8,343 bases of DNA from Pseudomonadota bacterium (GTDB lineage Bacteria; Pseudomonadota; Gammaproteobacteria; Burkholderiales; Burkholderiaceae_C): NCBI GenBank assembly GCA_023436025.1, contig JAEZKX010000227.1:1-8343 (forward strand), read 5' to 3'. The notes under the pieces are model-generated. The model had not been told where the DNA came from, searched no databases, and saw nothing but the letters and a program-made list of their open reading frames with translations. Position numbers and translations under genes: made by a program. This document shows positions 1 to 6,424 of this stretch, one piece after another. Each line of letters starts with the position of its first letter. The first letter of the stretch is position 1.

Positions 1-49
1 GTCTTGCGTCTTGCGTCTTGCGTCTTGCGTCTTGCGTCTTGCGCCTTGG
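1..49. repeat. Heptanucleotide tandem repeat (GTCTTGC)6 plus one degenerate copy
   Basis: Six perfect copies of GTCTTGC occupy positions 1-42. A seventh copy at 43-49 differs at two positions (GCCTTGG). The array runs off the left edge, so its true copy number is unknown. The unit is not a multiple of three, so gaining or losing a copy would shift any reading frame crossing it. The array lies about 160 bases before the GST-like gene. Short repeats like this are typical sites of slipped-strand length change. Whether it affects any gene here is not shown. Confidence 0.9.
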
Positions 50-144
50 GCCGTAGCCGCGGAGCCAGGCCGCCCCACGCGGCTGCGTACTTCACCTCGG
101 CAGGCCGCTCGGCGGTCCGCTCGCGCGGCGGAAGCTCGCCGGCG

Positions 145-189
145 GATGCACCCCTGCATCGCTGCTTTTCTGGCACTCTCCCTTGCCAG
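145..189 (+). promoter_or_regulatory. Two consecutive hairpins in the leader of the GST-like gene
   Basis: The first hairpin has perfect 6-bp arms GATGCA (145-150) and TGCATC (155-160) around a CCCC loop; four T's follow at 166-169. The second has perfect 6-bp arms CTGGCA (170-175) and TGCCAG (184-189) around an 8-base loop. Their position just before the start at 211 fits a structured mRNA leader. The first could instead be a weak terminator for a gene left of the window. The rest of 50-210 shows no recognisable gene or promoter. Confidence 0.4.
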
Positions 190-214
190 AGCAGCACCGC
201 CCCTCCTCCGATGA
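146..214 (+). other. Possible 22-codon leader ORF coupled to the GST-like gene
   Basis: An ATG at 146 opens a 22-codon frame with a hydrophobic middle (IAAFLALSLA). Its TGA stop (212-214) overlaps the ATG of the next gene in the ATGA arrangement typical of translational coupling. The downstream gene has no Shine-Dalgarno sequence of its own; the bases before it are C-rich (CCTCCTCC, 202-209). The same frame is also open further upstream from about position 11 through the repeat. This may be chance in GC-rich DNA. No homology is claimed. Confidence 0.2.
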
Positions 215-951
215 CCTACCAGCTCCACTACTGGCCCACCATCCAGGGCCGCGGCGAATTCGTGCGGCTCGCGCTGGAGGCGGCGGGCGCCGACTATGTC
301 GATGTCGCGCGCGGCGACCCGCAAGACGGCCAGGGCGTGCCGGCGATGGAACACTGGATGGAATCGCCCGCCGTGCGCCGGCCGCCCTTCGCTTGCCCGT
401 TCCTGGTCGATGGCAAGCTGGTGGTGGCGCAGACCGCGGCCATCCTGCTGTACCTGGGACCGCGGCTGAAGCTGGTGGGCGCGCGCGAGGCCGACCGGCT
501 GTGGACGCACCAGGTGCAGCTGACCATCGCCGACTTCGTGACCGAGGTGCACGACAGCCACCACCCCATCGCCGGCGGCCTCTACTACGAGGAGCAGCGC
601 GCGGAAGCCGAACGCCGCGCCGCCGACTTCCGCGCGACGCGGCTGCCCAAGTTCATGCACTGGTTCGAGGCCATCCTGCAACGCAATCCGCGCAACGCGA
701 CCGCGCGCGTGCCGCGGCTGGTGGGCGCAAGTCTCAGCTATGCCGACCTGTCGCTGTTCCAGCTGGTGGAGGGCCTGCGCTACGCCTTTCCCAAGGCCAC
801 GCGCAGGGTGCTACGAAAGGCGCCGCTGGTGCAGGCCCTGCACGACGGGGTGGCGGCGCACAAGCGCGTCGCCGCCTACCTCGCCAGCGAGCGCCGCATC
901 CCGTTCAACCAGCAGGGCATCTTCCGGCGCTATCCCGAGCTGGATGGGTGA
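211..951 (+). CDS. Glutathione S-transferase family protein
   Basis: The 246-residue product has the two-domain layout of soluble cytosolic glutathione transferases, which typically conjugate glutathione to electrophiles or serve as peroxidases. Residues 1 to about 85 form the thioredoxin-like domain, opening with YQLHYWPTIQGRGEFVRLAL, the pattern seen in sigma/alpha-type GSTs where an early Tyr activates glutathione. P63 fits the conserved cis-proline, and Q74-T75 stands where the glutathione-binding Gln-Ser pair usually lies. The helical domain follows, with the N-capping box SYAD (166-169) and the conserved D169. The start at 211 is chosen because family similarity begins there. The frame stays open upstream to the window edge, but that extension translates the heptamer repeat and looks non-coding. 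No Shine-Dalgarno sequence precedes the ATG. The family call is firm; substrate and class are unknown. Confidence 0.9.
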   Translation: MTYQLHYWPTIQGRGEFVRLALEAAGADYVDVARGDPQDGQGVPAMEHWMESPAVRRPPFACPFLVDGKLVVAQTAAILLYLGPRLKLVGAREADRLWTHQVQLTIADFVTEVHDSHHPIAGGLYYEEQRAEAERRAADFRATRLPKFMHWFEAILQRNPRNATARVPRLVGASLSYADLSLFQLVEGLRYAFPKATRRVLRKAPLVQALHDGVAAHKRVAAYLASERRIPFNQQGIFRRYPELDG

Positions 952-970
952 GCGAGGGGCTCGCCGGTTT
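947..970 (+). terminator. Candidate terminator after the GST-like gene
   Basis: A 7-bp stem with one G-U pair (947-953 with 959-965) and a GAGGG loop overlaps the GST stop codon and is followed by GGTTT. Only 18 bases separate the stops of the two convergent genes, so a terminator is expected here. The T tract is very short, so efficiency is doubtful. Confidence 0.35.
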
Positions 971-1368
971 CAGGGCCGGACCAGCCGCGGAGGTTCGCCG
1001 CCGCCGCCACCACCGCCACCACCGGGAGGTCCCGGCGGGGGACCGCCAGCATGGGGCCCGCCACCACCCGGCGGCCGCATGCCTCCAGGACCACCGCCGT
1101 CACCGCCTCCTGGCCGGCCTTGGAAGCCGGGCGGAGGCCCCGGAGGCCGGTGCCGGTCGCCATGGCGGTGGCCATGGCCGTCGCCGGGCACCAGCAGGGC
1201 GCTGCCCCACAGGCCCGTTCCGGGATAGTAGTAGTCGTAGCCGGAGTAGTACCAGTCGCCGGGAGCGTAGCCTCCGCCGTAGTAGTAACCGTCGTAGTAG
1301 CCACCGCCGTAGCCGACGCAACCCGTGAGCGCGGCGGCCGCCGCCAGGGGAATCAGGAGCTTTTTCAT
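970..1368 (-). CDS. Small Tyr/Gly/Pro-rich lipoprotein
   Basis: The 132-residue product begins with a classic lipoprotein signal. MKK is followed by a hydrophobic stretch and the lipobox LTGC, with the lipidated Cys at residue 17, so it should be anchored in the cell envelope, probably the outer membrane. The mature part has extreme composition: a Tyr/Gly-rich stretch (about residues 20-48), a short His-rich patch (GHGHRHGDRH, about 64-73), then a Gly/Pro-rich tail containing a run of nine Gly. No catalytic domain is visible. The ATG at 1368 is preferred over one 17 codons upstream because it gives the signal peptide directly and has a GAGG about 7 bases before it. Proteins of this style are common in Burkholderiales and usually unnamed; the function is unknown. 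It lies 109 bases downstream of the transglycosylase gene on the same strand and may be co-transcribed with it. Confidence 0.75.
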   Translation of the reverse strand: MKKLLIPLAAAAALTGCVGYGGGYYDGYYYGGGYAPGDWYYSGYDYYYPGTGLWGSALLVPGDGHGHRHGDRHRPPGPPPGFQGRPGGGDGGGPGGMRPPGGGGPHAGGPPPGPPGGGGGGGGGEPPRLVRP

Positions 1369-1477
1369 CGTCGAGCCTCGCCCGTGTTTGTCGTCTCCGT
1401 CAGACCCCGGGGAGGCCACGGAGGTTCGGCAACGGCACAGCGCAATGGCGTGCGCGGCGGCGAATCCCGGCTTCGTC

Positions 1478-2767
1478 CTACGGCGCCATGAGCAAGGGCA
1501 TCGTGCGCTGACCTACCCTGCGCCCCGGCGGCAGGCCCTTGCGCGCCCGCTCGGCTTCGATGGCGTCGCGCGTGTTGCTTCCGACCACACCGTCGGGCGT
1601 GACCTTGTCGTAGCCCCGCTGCATCAGCCAGGACTGCAGTTCGCGGATCTGCGCGCGGCTGAGGCCGGGGTCGTCCGTCGGCCAGGGCGTGGTGATGCCC
1701 GGCCCGCCGGCCAGCCGGTTGGCCAGCACAGCCACCTCCATTACGTAGCGGTCGGAGTTGTTGTAGCGGTAGAGGGTGTTGAAATTGCGCGTCACCAGGA
1801 AGGCCGGGCCAGGCAGCCCCACCGGCAGGAAAGGGTAGGCCTCCGGGTCGCCGGCCACTTCCAGCGGCCGCGCTTCACCGCTGGGGCCGACCGCCCTCCA
1901 GCCGGCCGCCGCCCATTCCGAGACCTTGCGCATGCGGTCCTGCTGGCGGTAGGAACGGTTGAAGTTGGGCGGATAGGCGCGCGCCGCGTCGGCCGGCGGG
2001 AGCACCTCGATGTACACCGGCACCCCCGGAATCCAGCCGCCGCGCGTGCGCAGGTGGTTGGCCGCGGTGGCGAAGGCGTCGGCCTCGGAGTTGATGATGT
2101 CGGTGACGCCATCGCCGTCGAAATCGACCGCCAGCGGCTCGAAGGAGTCGGGCACGAACTGCGTGCGCCCGAAGGCGGCCGCCCACGAGCCCTGCCAGCT
2201 CTCGACCGGCACCTTGTTGTCGCGCAACAGGCGTGCTGCGGCATAGGCGCGCTCGCGCGCGATGCAGGTGCCGGAGCCCGAACAGGGCCGCAGGCAGGCA
2301 TAGGTGATGGCCGCGTCCAGCACCGGGATGCGGCCCTGCGACGGCCCGTAGTTGGTCTCGATGCCGTAGATGGCGGCCACGATCTCGGGCGGCACGCCGA
2401 AGCGCTCCTCGATGCGCCGCAGCGTGTCGGCCTGCCGCGCCAGCACCTGGCGGCCTTGGGCGACGCGCTCGTCGTCGGTGGTGGCGGCCAGTTCGTCCCA
2501 CCAGAAGGTGGGCTCCCGCTTCTGCACCACCATGGCCGTCCGCACCCGGTCGTCGTACTTCGCGGCTGATGCGATGCGCAGGAAATCGTCGCGCCGCAGC
2601 GGCCGCAGCGCGGTGGAGGTCAGGTCCGCCAGCGTCTGCACGCAGGCGGCGAACTGCTCGGGCGGCATCGGGTCGTTGGTGACCTGGGCGCTGGCTGCGG
2701 GGGCGTGCAGGAGCGTGGCCAGTGCCGCGGCGGCCGCGGCCAAGGCTGAGGTGATGCGGGCGTGCAT
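1478..2767 (-). CDS. MltB-family lytic murein transglycosylase with peptidoglycan-binding domain
   Basis: This 429-residue secreted enzyme is predicted to cleave the MurNAc-GlcNAc bond of peptidoglycan with formation of 1,6-anhydro-MurNAc. Residues 1-27 form a Sec signal peptide ending ASA before Q28. There is no lipobox Cys, so it should be soluble in the periplasm, unlike lipid-anchored MltB of E. coli. The catalytic domain spans about 33-350. The motif FGVPPEIVAAIYGIETNYG places the catalytic glutamate at E137. AFGRTQFVPDSF (199-209) is the family's second active-site motif, and VDFDGDGVTD (214-223) resembles the calcium-binding loop of MltB/Slt35. A peptidoglycan-binding domain of the PF01471 type follows at about 370-428 (LQSWLMQRGY, PDGVVGSNT). 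The length matches fused MltB-PGBD proteins. No clear Shine-Dalgarno sequence precedes the ATG at 2767; the start is supported by the signal peptide. Confidence 0.93.
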   Translation of the reverse strand: MHARITSALAAAAAALATLLHAPAASAQVTNDPMPPEQFAACVQTLADLTSTALRPLRRDDFLRIASAAKYDDRVRTAMVVQKREPTFWWDELAATTDDERVAQGRQVLARQADTLRRIEERFGVPPEIVAAIYGIETNYGPSQGRIPVLDAAITYACLRPCSGSGTCIARERAYAAARLLRDNKVPVESWQGSWAAAFGRTQFVPDSFEPLAVDFDGDGVTDIINSEADAFATAANHLRTRGGWIPGVPVYIEVLPPADAARAYPPNFNRSYRQQDRMRKVSEWAAAGWRAVGPSGEARPLEVAGDPEAYPFLPVGLPGPAFLVTRNFNTLYRYNNSDRYVMEVAVLANRLAGGPGITTPWPTDDPGLSRAQIRELQSWLMQRGYDKVTPDGVVGSNTRDAIEAERARKGLPPGRRVGQRTMPLLMAP

Positions 2768-2814
2768 GGACGCATGCTACGCATTCGCGCCAGTCGAGGG
2801 GGCGCGGCGTGACG

Positions 2815-2827
2815 CCCGGTTACCGGG
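2815..2827. promoter_or_regulatory. Inverted repeat between divergent genes
   Basis: CCCGGT-T-ACCGGG is a perfect inverted repeat with 6-bp arms and a one-base centre. It sits in the 75-base gap between the transglycosylase start (2767) and the small-protein start (2843). This gap must hold both promoters, so the site could be a shared operator. I could not identify convincing -35/-10 boxes for either gene. Confidence 0.3.
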
Positions 2828-2842
2828 GGCCTACCATGCGCC

Positions 2843-3139
2843 ATGGACGACGAGATCGAAGCCCTGCGCCAGGAAGTGCGCCACCTCATGGCCATGCACA
2901 CCGCCACCTACGTGACCCTCACCTCGCTGGTGGCCACGCATCCGGACCCGCAACAGTTCCAGCTGCACCTGGTCACCGCGCTGGAGGGCGTGCTGGGCTC
3001 CGAGCGGGTCAGGCAATGGCCCGAGGACCAGCTCGCCATCGTGCGGCGGGTGGTGGAGACCTTCCAGCACGTGCGCCCGGCCGAGGCGCTGGATCCGCTG
3101 GCAAGCGCGATGGGCCAGCGCGATCCGCGCAGCGGCTGA
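2843..3139 (+). CDS. Small soluble protein of unknown function
   Basis: I do not recognise this 98-residue protein. It has no signal peptide, membrane segment, cysteine or known catalytic motif. The composition is helical and amphipathic: an acidic start (MDDEIEALRQEVRHLMAMH), a central segment with HPDPQQFQLHL, then QWPEDQLAIVRRVVETFQHV. It is probably a small cytoplasmic helical-bundle protein. The ATG at 2843 is preceded by a G-rich stretch (CCGGGGGC) about 13 bases upstream, a poor ribosome site. It diverges from the transglycosylase gene and converges on the ABC transporter ATPase. Normal third-position G/C bias and coherent amino acid composition support it as a real gene. Confidence 0.7.
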   Translation: MDDEIEALRQEVRHLMAMHTATYVTLTSLVATHPDPQQFQLHLVTALEGVLGSERVRQWPEDQLAIVRRVVETFQHVRPAEALDPLASAMGQRDPRSG

Positions 3140-3199
3140 TCGGCGGGGGCCGGAAACTCGCCCGGGGTGCACGCGCGCAGCGAATGCACCGCGACGGCG

Positions 3200-3238
3200 C
3201 CGCCAGGGCGCGCGCGCCGTGCGCGCATACCCTGGCGG
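3200..3238. terminator. Large stem-loop between convergent genes, possible bidirectional terminator
   Basis: A perfect 9-bp outer stem pairs CCGCCAGGG (3200-3208) with CCCTGGCGG (3230-3238). After a 3x3 mismatch, an inner 6-bp stem pairs GCGCGC (3212-3217 region) with GCGCGC (3221-3226), leaving a 3-base loop. It lies between the stop of the small protein (3139) and the stop of the ATPase gene (3256). Position and strength fit a bidirectional transcription stop, but neither strand has a following T tract. It could equally protect the 3' end of the ABC operon mRNA. Confidence 0.45.
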
Positions 3239-3253
3239 TCAAGCACGACCAGT

Positions 3254-3971
<718 letters not shown>

Positions 3972-3988
<17 letters not shown>

Positions 3989-4625
3989 TCAGCCTCCTCT
4001 CCAGTCCGCGCGCATAGAGGCTCACGGGGTAACACAGGGCAAAGTACAACAGCGCCACGCAGCTGTAGACGACGAAGGGTTGGAAGGTGGCATTGGTGAT
4101 CATGGTGGCGGCCTTGGTCAGCTCGATGAAGCCGATGACGCTGGCCAGCGCCGTGCCCTTGACCACCTGCACCAGGAAGCCCACCGTCGGCGGCACGGCG
4201 ATGCGCAGCGCCTGCGGCAGGATCACGTGGCGCAGCTGCTCGCCGAAGCCCAGCGCCAGGCTGCGCGCCGCCTCCCACTGGCCGCGCGGAATGGCGGCGA
4301 CGCAGCCGCGCCAGATCTCGGCCAGGAAGGCGCTGGTGTAGAGCGTGAGCGCCGTGGCGGCCGCCACCCAGGGCGAGGTGTCGATGCCGAACAGCGCGAT
4401 GCCGAAGTAGGCCAGGAACAGCTGCATCAGCAGCGGCGTGCCCTGGAACAGCTGCACGTAGGCGCCAACGAAGGCCTGCGCCGGCCGCGAGGGCGACAGG
4501 CGCAGCACCAGCAGCGCCAGCCCCACCAGCCCGCCGCCGATGAAGGCGATCAGCGACAGTGCCACCGTCCAGCGCGCCGCCAGCAGCAGGTTGCGCACGA
4601 TGTCCCACAGCGAGAAGTCGATCAT
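3972..4625 (-). CDS. Amino acid-type ABC transporter permease (second)
   Basis: This 217-residue inner-membrane permease is of the HisM/HisQ/GlnP type. Hydrophobic segments lie at about residues 15-42, 53-78, 84-102, 143-165 and 178-198. QLFQGTPLLMQLFL (58-71) is the characteristic motif of the family. The EAA loop that contacts the ATPase is at about 103-141 (EIWRGCVAAIPRGQWEAA, ending LPQALR). The start at 4625 overlaps the stop of the first permease gene as ATGA, indicating translational coupling; a G-rich run lies just upstream of it. It presumably forms a heterodimeric channel with the first permease, since the two are clearly related but not identical. Confidence 0.94.
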
Positions 4626-5290
4626 GCGCGCCCCCCGAACAGGAAGCGCGGGCCGGCCCAGAACAGCAGCTGGCGCACGGCCATCGCCAGCAGCAGGTAG
4701 AGGCCGGTCGCCACGATGAAGGACTCGAAGGCGCGGAAGTTGCGGCTCTGAATCAGGTTGGCGGCGTAGCTCAGTTCCTCGGTGGAGATCTGCCCGCAGA
4801 CCGCGGAGCCCAGCATGACGATGACGATCTGGCTCACCAGCGCCGGCCACACCTTGCGCAGCGCCGGCGGCAACACGACGTGCAGGAAGACCTGCACGCG
4901 CGTGAGCGCCAGGCTCTGCGCCGCCTCCAGCTGGCCGCGCGGCGTGGCCTGGATGCCGGCGCGCACGATCTCGGTGGCGTAGGCGCCCAGGTTCACCACC
5001 ATCGCGATCACGGAGGCCGTCTCGGGCGACAGGCGCACCCCGGCGGCCGGCAGGCCGAAGAAGATGAAGAACAGCTGCACGATGAAAGGCGTGTTGCGGA
5101 TCAGCTCCACATACGCGCCCACCACCACACGCAGCCAGGTGGCGCCTGCCCCGCGCACCCAGGCGCAGGCGATCCCGATGGCGACGCCCAGCACGGCGCT
5201 GATCGCCGTCAGCGCCAACGTCCAGGCGACGCCGCGCAGCAGCAGCGGCCACTGCGAGAAGACTGCCGCGAAGTCAAGTGCGATGACCAA
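4622..5290 (-). CDS. Amino acid-type ABC transporter permease (first), TTG start
   Basis: This 222-residue inner-membrane permease is of the same family as its downstream neighbour. Hydrophobic segments lie at about 17-43, 55-80, 88-104, 148-165 and 186-208. The family motif ELIRNTPFIVQLFFIFFG is at 62-79. The EAA loop is at about 107-145 (EIVRAGIQATPRGQLEAAQS, ending LPPALR). No ATG or GTG lies in frame near the expected N-terminus. TTG at 5288-5290 gives a full-length family protein and lies 13 bases after the stop of the binding-protein gene, preceded only by a weak GCGGG-like ribosome site. The gene is translationally linked to the next permease by ATGA. Start confidence is moderate; family confidence is high. 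Confidence 0.92.
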   Translation of the reverse strand: MVIALDFAAVFSQWPLLLRGVAWTLALTAISAVLGVAIGIACAWVRGAGATWLRVVVGAYVELIRNTPFIVQLFFIFFGLPAAGVRLSPETASVIAMVVNLGAYATEIVRAGIQATPRGQLEAAQSLALTRVQVFLHVVLPPALRKVWPALVSQIVIVMLGSAVCGQISTEELSYAANLIQSRNFRAFESFIVATGLYLLLAMAVRQLLFWAGPRFLFGGRA

Positions 5291-5303
5291 TGGCCGACCC
5301 GCT

Positions 5304-6092
5304 TCAGTTCGGCAGGTCGCCGGCCGGCCGGCCCAGCCACTTCATCGCCATCTTGTCGATGTCGCCATTGCGGCGCGCTTCCATGATGATCTCGTTGACC
5401 TTCTCGCGCAGCTTGTCCTCGCCCTTGGCAACGCCGATGAAGTTGGGCGAATCCTTCAGCACGAACTTGAACTCGGTGCCCAGCTGCGGATTCTTGGCCA
5501 TCATCGCGCCCGCCACCTGCGCGCTGGTGGCCATCAGTTGCACCTGGCCGGAGACGAAGGCGGACACCGTGGCGTTGTTGTCCTCGAAGCGGCGCAGCTC
5601 GGTGCCGGCCGGCGCCACCTTGGTCAGCTCCATGTCGTCGACGGAGCCGCGCGTGACCGAGATCGACTTGCCCGCCAGGTCCGCCGGGCCCTTGGCCGTG
5701 ACGGCCTTGGGCGCGAAGACGGCGATGAAGAAGGGCGAGTAGGCGACGGTGAAGTCGATGACCTTCTCGCGCTCCGGATTCTTGCCGAGGGTGGAGATCA
5801 CCAGGTCGGCCTTCTTCGTCTGCAGGTAGGGAACGCGGTTGGCGCTGGTGACGATCACCAGCTCGGTCTTCACGCCCAGCTTGGCGCCGATGTAGTTGGC
5901 CATCTCCACGTCCAGGCCCTGGGGCTTGAGGTCGGTGCCGACGAAGCCGTAGGGCGGGAAGTCGGTGGGGATGGCGATCTTGATCTGCTTGGCCTTCAGG
6001 ATGTCGTCCAGGGCGTTCTGGGCCTGGGCGGCGCCGGTGGCGGCGAGGGCGGAAGCGAACACGAGGCCGAAGGTGAAATGACGTTTGCGCAT
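5304..6092 (-). CDS. ABC transporter periplasmic substrate-binding protein, family 3
   Basis: This 262-residue periplasmic binding protein (SBP_bac_3 family, PF00497 type) captures a small solute for the permeases encoded downstream. Residues 1-24 form a Sec signal peptide (MRKRHFTFGL..., cleavage after AQA24). The first lobe carries TDFPPYGF (43-50), GLDVEMANYIGAKLG (59-73) and R86 in SANRVPYL, the arginine that holds the ligand carboxylate in relatives. T101 and PEREKVIDF (106-114) complete the usual pocket signature. In the second lobe, where relatives have Asp-x4-Asp (the last Asp binding the ligand amino group), this protein has Q185 and S190 (QLMATS). The ligand may therefore not be an ordinary alpha-amino acid. 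The ATG at 6092 is chosen over one 32 codons upstream because it starts the signal peptide and has AAGGAG six bases before it. It is the first gene of the operon. Confidence 0.93.
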   Translation of the reverse strand: MRKRHFTFGLVFASALAATGAAQAQNALDDILKAKQIKIAIPTDFPPYGFVGTDLKPQGLDVEMANYIGAKLGVKTELVIVTSANRVPYLQTKKADLVISTLGKNPEREKVIDFTVAYSPFFIAVFAPKAVTAKGPADLAGKSISVTRGSVDDMELTKVAPAGTELRRFEDNNATVSAFVSGQVQLMATSAQVAGAMMAKNPQLGTEFKFVLKDSPNFIGVAKGEDKLREKVNEIIMEARRNGDIDKMAMKWLGRPAGDLPN

Positions 6093-6129
6093 GGGGAACT
6101 CCTTGGATGCGCAGGATGAGCAGGATTTG

Positions 6130-6210
6130 TGCCTGCGTGCACCTGGGTGCTGCGCACCAGGCAGGGGCGCGTCCGTCATGGTGCGCACGCTTGCCGCGCA
6201 CCTGGACGCG
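6130..6210 (-). promoter_or_regulatory. Array of GGTGC/GCACC half-sites forming two stem-loops upstream of the ABC operon
   Basis: Five copies of one 5-base half-site occur in alternating orientation: GCACC at 6139, GGTGC at 6146, GCACC at 6154, GGTGC at 6180 and GCACC at 6198. The DNA can also fold. TGCCTG (6130-6135) plus GTGC (6137-6140) pair with GCAC (6154-6157) plus CAGGCA (6158-6163). CGCGTCC (6168-6174) plus GGTGCGC (6180-6186) pair with GCGCACC (6196-6202) plus GGACGCG (6204-6210). The array lies 38-118 bases before the binding-protein ATG. It could be an operator for a repeat-binding regulator or a structured mRNA leader. It does not match a riboswitch I know. Confidence 0.45.
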
Positions 6211-6389
6211 TGCGGAGAGGGGGAGTGAATGCGATCAACACAAGACGCCCATGCACCAATCCGGACGGGGCATCGACATCCCGGCGGCCGACGGGTCGCA
6301 AAAGATGCTCGCCTCCGCGCTGGCCGGAAACCGGGGGTGAGCGTCGAGGGATGCGGCGGCGCGGCGCGGCGCGGGCGTAGGATATGCGC

Positions 6390-6419
6390 CGACCGGTCGC
6401 GTATTTCGAACGGAGGGAG
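6390..6419 (+). promoter_or_regulatory. Perfect palindrome and ribosome binding site before the RibD-like gene
   Basis: CGACCGGTCG (6390-6399) is a perfect 10-bp palindrome 25 bases before the GTG start. It lies just downstream of the -10-like TAGGAT, where a repressor could block transcription. A strong ribosome site, GGAGGGAG (6412-6419), follows; its GGAGG core stands eight bases before GTG 6425, which fixes that start. The operator role is inferred from position only. Confidence 0.4.
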
Positions 6420-6424
6420 ACACC

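Larger units (their letters stand above)
6093..6424. other. Divergent intergenic region, 332 bases, no gene
   Basis: No protein gene is supported here; the open frames crossing it have no family resemblance and poor composition. It must hold the promoter of the ABC operon (leftward) and that of the RibD-like gene (rightward). Visible structure includes a 9-base direct repeat, GCAGGATGA then GCAGGATTT (6111-6128), the half-site and stem-loop array at 6130-6210, and a perfect palindrome at 6390-6399. A weak -10-like TAGGAT (6378-6383) faces the RibD-like gene but lacks a matching -35. No convincing sigma-70 pair was found for the leftward operon. The stretch 6211-6370 shows nothing I can name. 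Confidence 0.6.

Noticed and set aside
4..210. N-terminal extension of the GST-like protein to the window edge
   Set aside because: The added residues begin with a translation of the heptamer repeat and show no GST similarity. The family N-terminus starts at the ATG at 211.
1325..2569. 414-codon open frame on the + strand
   Set aside because: It is antisense to the MltB-type transglycosylase, which has clear motifs, a signal peptide and a proper domain order. The + frame is rich in His, Arg, Gly and Ala with no family resemblance, a usual artefact of GC-rich DNA.
4559..6119. Long + strand frames opposite the first permease and binding protein
   Set aside because: Both are complementary to well-supported genes of the importer operon and show only biased His/Arg/Gly/Asp composition.
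6093..6188. 32-residue N-terminal extension of the binding protein from ATG 6188
   Set aside because: The extension precedes a complete signal peptide that starts at 6092 with an AAGGAG ribosome site, and overlaps the half-site array; it is more likely untranslated leader.
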